A DNA stretch of 52,444 nt, from positions 1-52,444 of the forward strand of contig AZLU01000268.1 of NCBI GenBank assembly GCA_002224055.1, read 5' to 3'. Numbering within the stretch: the stretch's first letter is position 1; each line of letters starts with the position of its first letter. This DNA is from Pezizomycotina sp. ARF18. Taxonomy: Eukaryota > Ascomycota. Shown one piece after another: positions 22,490 through 35,691 of the stretch. The translations under genes were made by a program, and so were the position numbers. The notes beneath the pieces are model-generated. The model did no database searches and was not told the origin of the DNA. It saw nothing but the letters and a program-made list of their open reading frames with translations.

Positions 22490-24429
22490 ATGGCTACTGC
22501 GAGGATTACGGATGGTGTATTTGGTATGAAGCTATTCTGAGCAACCCACTTTGTCGATTTAGCTTATCCGCTTCTTTTTGCCTTCAATGTTCATTTTCCT
22601 AATTCTTGTCGCCCTGAACTAATCGAACACCCATTTTACCACTTTCTTCCTCTTTTTTTTTTTTTTTTTTTAACCTATGTATGATTCAAAATTAAGCCGT
22701 CAATAAACCTGCTGGTATATCTTCCGCTCAGGTCCTAAGGGAGCTCCAAAAGGTTTTAAGTCGTCGAAACTTTTCGCGCAGGCTCTCGAAGAAGAACGTA
22801 AATCCAATCCGCGAAAAAGACAAAGGGCAAAAATGGAACGTTTCAATAGGGATGTAGAGGTTAAATCGGACATGGTGGAACTCTGGACCCTATGGCCAGT
22901 ACGTTTGTTTCCTTTCTTCCCCCTTCAGGATCATGGAGCTTCGAACCGAGCGACAGAGGCAGTTTAAAACGAAAGGAAAGGAAAAAGAAGGAAAACCCCC
23001 GCTCAGAACTATAATCTAATGTGGAAAGTCTTAAAGCCGGCGTCCTTATTGCTGGGGTAGGTCGAGGAACGAAAGCGCTTGGGAACTTCTGCGTTGATTG
23101 CACGAAATCGTATGACGCTGTCGCCCTCTTTGGGTGCAGTACGGACACCTACGATTCTAAGGGGAAAATCTTTGAAAGGACACCCTATTCTCATATAACC
23201 CGAGACCTCATTGAGAAGGCCTTACCTAAATTTAGAGGCGATATCATACAGAAACCGCCGATGTAATGTGACCCTCCTTCCCGTACACCAAGAAAAAAAA
23301 CCGATAGATACACGCATACATATATAGGTCTATATATACATATATGTAGATATATCGCAGCACTCACTGCGACATATTCCACTTCGAGCACACCTCTACT
23401 ATCCCTATTCTTCCACCTTTTCTTTCCTTCTTTCTTTTTATCTTCCCTTTTTTAAAAACAAAAATGACAACTACAACTACAATACTTACTAACACAGATA
23501 TTTCTTTTCTTTTATATATATATAATTTACAAGATATTCGGCTCTTCACATTAATGGCAAGAGGATGTATCAATATGCCCGTGAAGGCAAGCCTCTGCCG
23601 GTGGAGATCAAGGGTAGGCGGTAACGGTTGCGAGTTTTGAAATCCTAAAATTCGTACCCGGGTACGGCCCCGAAGCGCACAGCTGGGAGTATCCCGCGGA
23701 ACACTCACTGGAGCAAGAAGTCGAAATAGCACAAGCTTTGGAAGCGGAAAGGACCCATGGTGGTGAAAACGACAACCATAGCGGTGGTAGCAACGATATC
23801 ACTTCAACACCGGAGAAGTCGGTGGGAGACTCCGGAGACGATGCAGTCGAAAACGACAGCCGAGAGAATCTGACACTTCTGAAGAACGTAACCGAAACTC
23901 TGCTAAAAGGCTAAAGGTCAAATCGTTCGAGTCGAGTACGGGTAGTCTAGACCAAGGAGATGCCGTGGTCGACTCAAATTCTGTAGACAAGAAAAATGAA
24001 GATGTTACTGCTGATGTCGCAACTCTGTGGAAGAAGGAAACAAAGAAGGCACAAGCAAAATACAAGGATTTCATGAAACGGATCACCCCCTGCAGTGCAT
24101 CTCAGTATGACAGTATCTAGTGGACGTATGTCAGGTCACTAATACATGAGTAAGTGGCCCAAGGAAGGGAGAAAAAAGGGGGCCCTTTCGTATACGCATT
24201 TCATCGGAATACAATGACGCCTAACTTGAATTATTGCAATTCGTTTTTCTAGCCTCGGAAAGAATTAGGCTCTTCTGCCCACATGGTATCACTGGTGCGC
24301 TCGCGGCAGGGTGAGTTTGAGTTGGGCAAAAACGTCCTCGAATGGGATATATTTTCTGAGGAAGACAGCTCAAAGTGGGAGGAACAGCTTGAGAAAGCCC
24401 TTGAGAATTGGAATTCATCCCATGTTTAA
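22490..24429 (+). CDS. PUS4: tRNA pseudouridine-55 synthase Pus4 (TruB family)
   Basis: Makes pseudouridine-55 in the T-loop of tRNAs, in cytoplasm and mitochondria. Exon 1 (22490-22523) reads MATARITDGVF. The G/CC codon split to exon 2 at 22697 gives AVNKPAGISSAQVLRELQ. The catalytic motif GHGGTLDPMA, with the active-site Asp, ends exon 2 near 22890 and joins across an intron to TGVLIAGVGRGTKAL. Then come DTYDSKGKIFERTPYSHITR and FRGDIIQKPP. Another clean splice gives IYSALHINGKRMYQYAREGK. An insertion rich in Asp, Ser and Thr follows, then AVHLSMTVSSGTYVRSLIHD, and after a last intron SLVRSRQGEFELG and ENWNSSHV. A frame break lies before the catalytic motif, and another inside the acidic insertion near 23910. 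Family assignment is firm. Confidence 0.95.
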
Positions 24430-25177
24430 CTAGCTAAATTATAAGAATCTCTATATACGGGAAGTAAACCTAACGATAAATCTAGGAGATATATATATTA
24501 ATAAGAAAAAAACAGGCAACTTTTTCTTGAATACTACTGGAGGGGAAAAAAAAATTAGTAAGACGCCTTACATGGTTATGTGATTAAAAAATATATTCGA
24601 ATAAAAATATGACAATGAAGTGAAGCAGGACAGACGACGTTGTAAACAAAGAAAGGAAATCTATGCAGTTTTGAAGCAAATGCAAGCCTTAGACGAGAAA
24701 AGAAATAAAGAAAAGAAATGACGGTATAATGTTGAATGGCTTAGAATCCAACGTTGTCTTGCTAGCAAGCCTACGTCCATATACACAATCTTACAATATC
24801 AAACAGCGAATGGATTATAATACAAATGTTTGGAAGGGGTTCTGCTTTTTGGAAGGATGTTATGTATTTGAGAACAAACCTCTTCAGGTATATCAAAGTG
24901 AAACTTGCCGGAGAAGTACCTATAAAGCACCGATAAAAGAAATAACCCCACAAAAGGAGAAAACCCTAGCGCTTTGCGTTTGTGAAGTATTTGAATATGC
25001 TTCGCGCTACCGATCATACTCGAACGACCATTCAAGAGCCAGCGATGGAAGCTCATAAATATGCGCTTAGAAGGGGATTATATCCCTCAAACCCCTCGAA
25101 AAAAAATAAATAGGTTTGGAAAGGTTATTGATAGGGTCAGACGCCACGCCCACTTTATTGATGTTGGTCGATCGAGC
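24430..25177. other. Spacer between convergent Pus4 and Fmp27
   Basis: The two flanking genes converge here, so this DNA is 3' region for both. A plus-strand frame at 24729-25058 and an opposing one at 24799-25056 overlap, and neither looks like a known protein. Confidence 0.45.
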
Positions 25178-28100
25178 TTATGAAGACCCTAAAAGCTTCT
25201 TGCCAAGAGCATCCTGCTTTTCTTTTTGATACTGAAGTCGGAGGATTTTGTTAGAACCCTTTTGGTCATTCCTACATGGCCGCATACAAACTTCCCCATA
25301 GCAGATTTTTCTGGACTCACCTCTCTTCAGTCTCAGTAGAAGGAGCTTCACGGGTACGAGTCATGTGTCTACCGAGTACGTTGAGAAATTGCCCTTGGTT
25401 CTACTCGGATGGTCAGCTTAAAACTTGATAATACAATACTACAGCTTTTGTTCCTGTTCTGATTATCTTACCCTATCTCCATCTGCGATTCCCTCGTCGT
25501 CTTGGCCAACGCTTGTGAAACTTCGCGCGTCTTGCAGGTTTGAAGACGTTTGGTTTGAACTATGAGATGCAGACGAGTGTACGCTGGATGAACGAGAGCG
25601 ATAGCTTTCTCCGCTCCTGATGGGACTCTGGTATTCGATCCGCGGGGCGTCGTGGTGCGGAGTACTGGATCTCCGGCGTTCCAATAGATGACGAGGCATC
25701 GCTGTCGGATTGTCCAACCGTAATTACTGTTGATTGGAGGGAACCGATGGCGAGCTGACGGAGATGGGCGTTTCGGCTGCTGCTGGGGCGGTGATGTAAT
25801 ATCTTGTTCTCCAGAAGGGCACCGGTATGAGATATAAGCGCTTTGATAATATCTATAGATATTTTTCCGGTCCAAGGGCATCATGGTTAGCTTTCCTACC
25901 TAGATGTGCCTTATTACTCCAAAGTAAAGCCTGAGATTGAAAAAGAAATTTCTTTTTTCGTTGGGTTTATTTATTTTTTCAACAACATAGTTCTTCTGGG
26001 GAGGGAGGAGGAAGTACAGAAAGAATAGTAAATGGGGAAGGGAAGGGAGATGCTTATGATCGAACCTTTTTTCAAGCGCAAAGCCAAATCCAAGTTTGAC
26101 CACATCTTGTTACGGTACTCCAATGTTGGCATTCGAAAAACAAACTCGTGGATATCTTCAATATTTCTTTCGCCCTTGCCTTTGTAGCTTAGGCACAATA
26201 TTACACTAGGCACTTTAACGTATGCTAGAGTCATGTAGTTCGAGGCTCGGGATATCATTTGAGAGATATCATCTCGCTTTTTGTCCACTTCCAACCGATT
26301 TGTGGCAGATCTGCTGAATATTTGTAGCTTTCTAGATGACTCATTAGTTGTGGATTTTATAGATTCGCCCCCCGCGATACTCGCTGCTGAGCTTGCATTA
26401 TTGGTGGGCCTTTTCAGCGGCGTGCTTGGTCGTTCGAGCGCAGGCCGTCCAGGAACGTCCAGATTCTGCTTCAGCGATGGTGTGAGCGACTCTGCTGATT
26501 TTTGACGGCGAAGATGAGACTTCGCTTTGAACGATTTGAACTGCCATTCTGAATGGGAGGTCTTTGGACGGGACTTTTCTGCCAGAACCACATGTGGTCT
26601 CCGAGACTCCGTTGTTCTCGTCGGAACGAGACGGTTCTCAAGAGGAGAGTTGACATCCCGTGAGGTAACGCCATATCCATCGTCTGTTGAGGGAAGGAAC
26701 TGTAGCTCACAAGGAGGCTTTCATTCTCGCTCTCCGACCCGCCTGAGTCCTCAGCGGGTATGCTTTTGATGGAAGTCTGGACCATGAAAGGAGAAAATCC
26801 ACCGGTTTCAAAAGCATTCGAATCCATGCCAGGAAAGATGTATTCAAAAAGCTTCTGCCAGTATCTCGATCTAGTTGAATTTGTAACGGGAATAGATTTA
26901 CTTCAAAGTGGTCCATGACTGGTATTCCAGCGATTGCTTCCAGCATATTCCAAGAAACACGCAGTATTTTTGACTGATGTGTCTTATTGGCATCGTGGTT
27001 GCTCTTCATATAAGGCGCTATCATGGTGGGATATACGGCTTCCGGTAGTCGATTAAGGCCGTTGAGCATCTCGATCTCGAGAGTGTTGAAGTTAGACCCG
27101 TCGCTATTGTCCGTCCTTTCGTAGCATGAATTTTCCAACTTTAAATCGATGAAGGGCTCGTCCTTGCCCGTAATAAATGTGCGACTATTTCAGACGCACT
27201 AAGATACCAGCGAACCATGCCTGTTGTCTGTTGTCTTTCATCGTATTTTCGCTGAACGGACATGATCGCTTTCATCAAGAAGAAAAGTTCATCTTCACAA
27301 GTAACGAGATCCTGCTCAAGTGACAACCTATCTTCCCAACCCTTACTATCGAGATATTTAGCGTTGATTTGAAAATGCGTTTTTATCTCCTCAAGCTGTT
27401 GGATGCGTTGCTGGAGATTGTAAACAGCAGCGGGAGCGCCAGATAGGTCACTGAAATCGGATGCGAGGAGAATTTTTTCCAGCCTCTCGTTCCTTCGTTT
27501 CTCCAAGGGCTCGGTATATAGGAGAAGATCCAGAACTATAATGTACAACGAAAAGTACTCATCCGAGTTACAGGATACATTTACCCGTTGGAAATTAGCC
27601 CATATTTGATCCACCCGAGCCTCAGACTCGATAGCGCCACTGGTCGATTCCGTCCCTCCCTGATCTAGGCCCGTGTCTATCAGTTTCAGGCGGAGGGAGT
27701 TGTGTTTGTCGAAGCGGAACATCGTAGACGTTTTTTCGACGACCCGAGAAAACCATGCGGGTTGCTCTGAAAATCGAACATATTCTCGAGCGGCACCAAG
27801 GTGGCCAAGATGAGCTGCCTTGGCTTCCGTATCTATTCGCGGAGTGCAACCAATGAAGCTGTGATGCGAAAGTCCTTCTGGCGCGATATGAAGGTCTGGG
27901 CATTCTCAACGTCCAGCGCGAAACGCCGTTGAACGAGACCACTCACTGCATCCTCCAAACGCTCCTTGTCCATGACGGAGACAACTTTCAGTTGCATACC
28001 TTGGGACGTGACAAGTACTGCTGACCCGGGGTTTTTTCGCTTTGCATCTGAATCTGTGGCGCAATCAAACGTATATGGTAGCTGTTCCATGCTACGTACT

Positions 28101-31100
28101 CGTCGGAGATACCCTTTGTCAAATCCCCCGATATATCTGTGCCGCTGCTACGGACATTCGTCTTGTTTTAAGTCCGCTGTCGTCTGCAACGACGACTTTG
28201 TTTACGTCATCAAGCAGAGCCTGAATCCTCGCGTTTACTGAGTCATCTTCCTCGGTCTCAACGGGAGACGCGCAGGAGCCACCTGACTATCTTGGCGGTC
28301 CCGAATGAACTCTTCAGAACTCTTCTTTGATTTGGCGGCTTGCTCATCTAGCAGGTCGAGTATGAACTTTATTGCTCGGCGTGACATATAATAGACAAAA
28401 CACGTCGTTGACTGACCTGATGAATGTACCGTAAGATGATATTCCGAAGGGAGTTGTTCCATTTAGCCTGCATATTGTGGACTATGAAGCGGTTGTTGAA
28501 GTCGTTGACAAAATCAGCAAAGGGAACCGAGTCCAATATGACTGACTCATCGTCAGATAAATCTTCCACGCTATCGCCATCAATCCCGGAGCTGTCGAGC
28601 TTCTGTGACATGCTCTTTAGCATACTCTGGAGGAAGAAGATCTTGTTATGAAGGACACTACTTTGGCTGATGAGTTTTCTGACTACAGCGACCATTTAAT
28701 GAATAAGTTAGTCGTTAAAATCACAATCCCCGAGATTCGTCTAGACAGAATACGAATGAGAGAAATAGTTTCCCACGCACCTGGCTTTTAAGTTTTGATT
28801 TTCGGGGTCAGCCTTGATACGTTCCGCTAGATTCTGCAAAGCTTCCTTATTTTTCATCATTTGTGAATTGACCTTTTCAAGCCTCGTCTGGATTAGACCA
28901 CATTGGATTTCACGCGGATCTGCAAGAAAAAGGGTTAAGAAATTTTAGCATGCTTCCGCATTTACACAACAATAAAGGCTCAGCACTACTCAATTCTTCG
29001 CGTCTCTAGAGGCCTTATGTAGGATAGGGAAAGAATGACAGATATCTCACCATTATTGTGTGACATGACGCATTCATGCGTCCATTCGCTACCAAATGGA
29101 CTGGATCTTGCTCGCCGGTCATTTGGTTTTCGGATGAGCGATCCGTCTGCCTGAAATATGTAAATCTTGGTGCAAAAGCCAATGGCATGATCTGAGTTTC
29201 GGGCGATGACCGCATTGGAAGTATCCAGTCCAGCTCACGAAATCGTCCATATCAATCCACGACATATCTCCATCTGGTATCGTAAATCTGGACGTGTCCC
29301 CCATGGGAGTGACGTTGTCTAAAATCGGAGGGTCCCACCGGCCAATCTTTCAAATCTTCGACAGTCGTTCCGGCGATTGTGGCAGACACAGCCCTGACAT
29401 CAGCAGAGTGAAAATCAAGTTCTGCCTGATTGATGCTCATGCTAGTGCTTCTGCGATCAATATTCAAGCCTTTCACCTTGATAACGCTTTCCTCACGACG
29501 CTGATGCATGTCTAGTAGGAAGCTGTCGAGTCGAATCTTCAGGCCCGTGGCAGTTACGTTGTTATTATCCACCTTACTTTCGTTTACGAAATCTTCGGCA
29601 TCTTTGTGTTTATATATGTGACTGATGAAAAGCGGAGATAGAAGCAGCTTATACTTGATTGTTGCGATATGCCGCCCAAATTTCTTGGTTGACTTTTCGA
29701 CACCTGGCCAGAGAGGCCCTTGGCGTATCGGCAGAGACATAACTCCAGAGAAAAGCTCCCACCAGTCGTAAAAATGCGTGAAAAACCTCGGACTTAAGTG
29801 AATGGCGTTATAGCAACTGATGGTTTAGAGTTGGACCAGTCGTGATCTAGCGGGGCTATAATTGACATGGAGAGATGAGGTGGTGACTCCTAAATCCTCT
29901 GAAGGCATCGTATTCCTGCCCTCATGCGAATACCATGTCAGCACGTCAGTGCTAATTCCTTCTTGAATGGAACCCCCCCTTCCGCGGCATCATTTCCCCA
30001 CAATTTGGGTTTACAGCTGCCGTTCTTATTTTTTTTTTTTTTTTTTTTTTTTTTTTGAACGGAAACGACAAAGAAAGGAGCTGGGAAGGAAGGAAGGAAA
30101 CTAAATTCAAGATATATAAAGCAGAGGCATTTGTTTTTGGGACTCCTTACCTTCCACTATCACTGATAGCATAATCGGGATTCCGCAACGTAACTTCATA
30201 ATGAGGCTTGAATTCAAAGGACCTCTCTCTCTTTGTCCAATGGTCTTCGAATCCACCGACTTCTTGTTCGAAAACAAGGCCAATCTGCCACTTGACTTTA
30301 CCAGATAACTTCATGATCACTTTCTTGAACACTGCCCCACGTTTGAAAGTACTGCTGCCGCTGGACACGCTTGCTGCGTCTGAATCCTGTCTCGTTTCCT
30401 CCAAAGCTGCCAGGGCTTGATGACTAAAATCAGGTACGGCCAGTAGATATTCCTCGCTCTCGACGACCATGAACTCCAGGGGATTAGGATCATTGGCGAC
30501 GTGCCACCGCACATTTCCGCGCCAACACATCACAAATCCAGCACCGTTCCCAGTAACAACGTATGGGTCACGAGATCCTTTCAACATGAGATGAACATCC
30601 CGTCTCCGTTCCAGGCGATACGTATCTTAGAATGCACACCAAGCCGAATCTTGTCCCAGAACCCTATCTTCTCGGATGGGTCTACATGCGGCTTGGTGAA
30701 AGTCTCAAATCTCATCATCATATCTTGAATGGCGGGTTGGAGTGAGGTTCCCCACGTGATTCGAGTGGCATAGGAAGTGTTGATAGTCACATCTATATCT
30801 GAATATGACTTCACAGGGGAAACAGTCCGTCTGACATCGATTGCAAATCCAGGCTGTCTTCTGCCGTCATATTCCGCTGCGGGCACAACGTCCACTCGGA
30901 CATGGCGCATTGACTTGTCATCGCGAAACTCCTCCGCAAGGACAAAATCCGTTTTCAATGACCACGACGTGGTTTTGGACGTTTGCGAAGGTCGCATTTG
31001 AGGTATGTGCATGAAAGGTAGCGGATAATCACGCAGTTGGATTTAAACTCTCCCATATTCAATCTGACACTCATCGGCACCAGTAGCGCAAACCTGGTGT

Positions 31101-34100
31101 CTTCAGGAAGGCCTTTGCCAACCCTATTCAAAAACTTTGGCAGTTCTGACAAAGGGAACGAGGGTTTGTCTAAAACCAGGTCAAGGTCAGTTATATGAAA
31201 CATGGCGAGTGCAGGACGCATAGGAATCGAGAGCACGCTCTCAGAGGTATCGACATCCGTAGGAACATCATCGTCTCCCATAGCTTTCCGGCGCATTTCT
31301 TCTATTCTTTTCATTGCCACGGCGGAGGACCATTTGACCCTTTTCACCCAGGCTTGAGAATTATGCTCTTGCAGTTTCCGCCACGCTACCTCAACTGGGA
31401 CCGTGGCATTTGAAGTGACACCCTTGGCATTATCGGCGTCGTAACGCATTTTGTGTCTCGTCCCAGAAGCTTCAGGAACTCTACTCGATTCTTCGGACCT
31501 TCGTCGAGCCGGATCGTCCATTTCATCAGTCTGAGCGCCGACAGAATTCCGCTTTCCCCTCGCTTCATTGATTTTTGCAACCTTTGCGTGGAAAGCTTCT
31601 TCTCGGGCCAAGCGATTTTTTTGCTCAGAAAGGCCGAGACGATAGTTCATAGCTAGCTTGCTCTCGAAAGGATCGTCCTCAAGTTCCAGCTGAGCGCCTT
31701 GGCGCGAATGGACAAATTTGGCATCGCCTTCGGACCCTCAGGAGTCTTCTCCAAAATGTAGCTATCAGTCCCAGTTTTGTATCTATGGTAGAGCTGCTGG
31801 AGGCCTTCAGGGTGTTTATGATATTGTCGGTTACTTTGTATATCACAAGCTGGTGCGGCACGGCTAAGCGTATGGCGTCCATGGTAAGATCTATAGATTT
31901 ACGAAATGAAATCGCGTTACCAGTCTTGTGGCGTATCTCACGGAGATCGGCCCGCAGGTGTTTTGCACTTATAATTCTTGCCCACGACCCCTTCGCAATG
32001 GGACTCTCCACATAAAGACGTAAGTTCCTTGTCTTAGCAAAGGGGAATCCGTATCGTAGCCGGCCAGTGTCAAAGTGATAAAGCTCAAACATCATTCGCG
32101 GATCCTGGGGCAATGCCGCTTTGATTTTGACATGCTTGACCTAAAGTCGACACTGACAAATTCTGGTCGATCCGCAGGGCTTTCCAGAATATCCATTCCT
32201 CCGTACATGGGTGCAGGAGACAGCAAAGGAGCTTTCTCCAAGCTTGCCGGGTAGTTTGTATCGCCATCCATCCCCGGGTGGTGTTTCCCTCCAAAAGCTT
32301 CCTTGATCACTTTTGCCGCTACCAAAATAGCATAGTGCTTGAAGAGCGAATAGTTTACAAAAAATGCCCGAGTCTGCGAGTTAACGCTCATCGACGCTCC
32401 GTCTTGATCCGTTGAAGTGCTTATGATAGTCTCAAAGTGCGGAATCGTGCATATAGGTTCCGAATCCCAGAAATCTATGGAGTCCACCATGAAGCCATCA
32501 AATCCGTGAATATGAAATGAAAGTCGTCGTCCATCCGTCGGATTTTTGAGATTTTTGCGGAAGATGGGGGTAGGGGACGATCTTCTGGCGTTAGAGCTCT
32601 TGATGCCCTTCTTCTCGGTGCCTCTGCCGGACCTGTTCGTTATGTTGGCATTTATATTCGACTGCACACCGCTCCATTTGCAGCGCGATCCCACGAGTGA
32701 TGTCTGAGATGCTCTCATCGACCCCGGCGATCTCAATAATAAAATCTCTACCTTCTAGCTTGAAGTGCATAAGCCAAAGCGGTAATTCTCTCAGCAAGTT
32801 TTTCGCTTTCACGCCTGTTTCGACGTGCAACTTGTCTGGCTTCACATTTCGACGGAACTGCGATACCATCTCCTTGATGCCTTGCACTATTTCAGGTCGT
32901 ACAAGTCGCAGCGAGAACGTTTCCAGCATGCAGTCACCCGCTAGCCTCACTTCGGAGAAGCGTCCAGCTGAAGGCGAAAGTCAATCTTCTCGAGCTGAAA
33001 TAAATCATTCCGCTCGCCTGAAGACGCCCGATAGTAAAGACACTGGGAAGCCAGCCGGAAAGACGACGAAAGCAAATAATGGTGTTGGTTTTCGGACTGG
33101 TGAGAAGATTCAATATCCATAGAAAGAGACGAGACGGTAGATATTAGCATATCCATGTGCCTTACGTCCGTTGACTTTGGTGCCAGATGGCAGGTAGTAA
33201 AACTCGAATCACCGGCTCGTGCACCGAAACTTGATACTGACTCGAGGTAACAATCGTGAAATCAACTTTTGTCGCCCCCAGATAACGTAGATGTATTTGA
33301 TTTGCGGCTCAGAAAGGCCATGGCCATCGGCAGGTGCCTTGGCTCCAAATCTATAGACGGCGAGGTGACCACCATGTTAGCATTTAATATGTTTGCGTTC
33401 CTGTCAGCTTCGATACGCTCCGCCAGCTGTATAGTTTTCGATGGTAGCGTCGTTTTGGATGTGATTGTTATCATCGGAACATAGAGGATTTTGTCCACAT
33501 GTCCGTTGCTATCGTCAATAGTGCAAGACATCGAAATAGCCGCCAGAAGAGCCTGATGTGCTACTTCATCCGGTGAAAAGTCCTATAGATGAATGTTAAT
33601 GATCGTCATTGTTTTCGTCGCAGAATAAAATGTTAGATTACGGTAGTATTTCACTTACATTCTGTGGGCTGGGCTTTCCTGATCCAGTCTATGTAAATCC
33701 AAACCCATCTCCTTCAAAAGCAGCGTAAGCAGCAGAGGTTTGCCAGCTGGGCGGACAAGCGTCGAAGACATGGTGATCTCGAGCGCCGCAACCGCCATCG
33801 AGACTTCCTGCACAGAAGCCAAGATGGATGTAAGAAGATCCTTCGACTCCGTGACCATCTCGACAAGTCGTTCCGTCCGACTCCCAGGAAGTGACATATC
33901 CATCATGGCCCCTGGTAGGGAAAAATTCTTTAAATGTTTTTGCGGAACTGTCTGCTTCAGGGCAGCGTATTTCGCAGCCGAATGTTCTATATCGTCAAGA
34001 GGTACGATGATCCGTCCCAATTTGAACAAAAAAGCGACATCTTTGAGTATAGAATCTTTCTTCTCGAGAACGCCGTATATACTAAAGTTTATGTAATCGA

Positions 34101-34809
34101 CAACCTGTATCGGCTTTCTTCCTTCGGCTGTGAAAAGTCCGGTGCGGCAGGAGAGTGTCCATTCTGCAGGACGCTGCTCATCTGTAGGGTCTACAAAATG
34201 GTTGAAGGTGCTGCCTCTGTCGCGATTGTCCCGACGCGTGTCGACATTGAGGGATATCGTTCCAAATTGGAGCTTACCGACACCGGAAACGGCAAACGAT
34301 GTGCCGTACAGAACGACATCAATCAATTTGATCCAGTTGATGAATCTATGGATATTTTCCAGAAGGCTTCGGCCCTTGGAGATTATTCAACGGTGCTCCG
34401 CCTTCCCTTAGTCGAGTGGTTGCGCCCGATCTCCGGCCCGCCATCATCTTGCCCAGTCGACTTGGTTTGAGTGGCCTTCTCTCCTTGCGACGATTTGTGT
34501 TGGAATTCTTTTGCCTGGAGGCGGCCGTGGCTGCTGAGAGGCGCGGGTCATACGAGACGAGCGCATCTCGTATGACGATGCTAATCCAGGTTGGTTGGGA
34601 AAGGTCGGGCGGTGTAGGCTGAAGCCTATCCTCCGTATTTCGAATCGGATGCCGTTTTTGACGTACGTGATCCTCCGAAATGAAAAGTAGCCTAGCCTCT
34701 GTATGGAAACGCCCGTGATAATCCTAACGATAGCAAACAGAACGAACGAGGAGAGGTAGAACACCAGAATGACACCTAGAAAGAATGTTGAATAGAAGTT
34801 GACGTCCAT
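25178..34809 (-). CDS. FMP27: Fmp27/Hob/BLTP2-type bridge-like lipid transfer protein
   Basis: Giant rod-shaped lipid-transfer protein of ER-plasma membrane contacts (yeast Fmp27/Hob1, animal Hobbit/BLTP2). The N-terminus MDVNFYSTFF is a membrane anchor (LGVILVFYLSSFVLFAIVRI) followed by SIQRLGYFSFRRITY and IGFSLHRPTFPNQP, typical of the family. The middle carries the motif that names the Fmp27 GFWDK domain (KIGFWDKIRLGVHSKIRIAW, near 30640), then GFVMCWRGNVRWHV. Further on are LRQGPLWPG-like and LLLSPLFISHIYKH segments (about 29640-29740). Near the C-terminus, KVPSVILCLSYKGKGERN and FVFRMPTLEYRNKMWSNLDL are strongly conserved. The end is split over small exons: NVLGRHMTRT near 25380, and LQYQKEKQDALGKKLLGSS with TAA at 25178-25180. 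Many frame breaks and some introns divide it. An upstream in-frame Met at 34848 is possible. Confidence 0.9.
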
Positions 34810-35621
34810 GGCAGAGTCGCCTTCAACCTCGATCATTATAATAGCCAATGCAGACTATGGAGGGGGGAGGGTACTACTACTGCTTCTTCCTCTTCTTCCT
34901 TTTTTTTTTTTTCAATTTGACAATCGATCGTAGGGGTTCAGGTCGACCTTGCCAGGATTAGGGGTCGCGGATATCGGCCGTTAAAATAGCTGCTAGCAGG
35001 GGCAGTTTCCATGGAGTCGGATGGTGGTTTTGGGGCAACAATGGTTTCCGGTGAGCGATTCTGCTGGGTGCCTCGACTTGACCGTGACATGCGCAAAGGA
35101 ATGAATTGGGGAAGGGAAGGAAAATATTGAGATGTAATGTCTAAGTTATATATCTGTTCCTCCAAAGGGGGAAGAGAGAGAGAGAGAGGAAATACTAAAA
35201 GGAGGCCAGGCTATTTCCTTAAAAAGGTAGTAATATTAAATATATATATATATATATCTAATAATACCACGAGAAGATAAGGAAGCGGGAAAGAAAAAAA
35301 AGAAAAGAAAGAAGAAGAAGAATGACGATAAAAGCAAAAGCAAAAAAAGGGCGACTAAACTAAAAAAAAAAAAAAAAAAGGTGCGGTTTGAAGATTTGGG
35401 GAGGCAAAAAGCCGAGAAATATTAATCCAAAGCTCTAATTTAATACCAAGTAAGTAAAGTAAATTTATAGTATATTAATGTTGTAGCCTTTTCCCTATTT
35501 TCTCCTTGGCATCTGCCTTCTTGGCATTTAGCCACTATAAATAGTGTTTTTCCACTGCCGGCCTATTCCTAAAGCTGGCCAGCTCCTCTTCTACTTAGCT
35601 CAATCAACCAAGCTCTTTCAT

Positions 35622-35691
<70 letters not shown>

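Noticed and set aside
24729-25058. Plus-strand frame of 109 codons after Pus4
   Set aside because: An opposing frame covers the same region, no family is recognised, and it lies between two convergent 3' ends.
33934-34470. Plus-strand frame of 178 codons opposite Fmp27
   Set aside because: The minus strand here encodes conserved Fmp27 sequence, so this frame is an antisense shadow.
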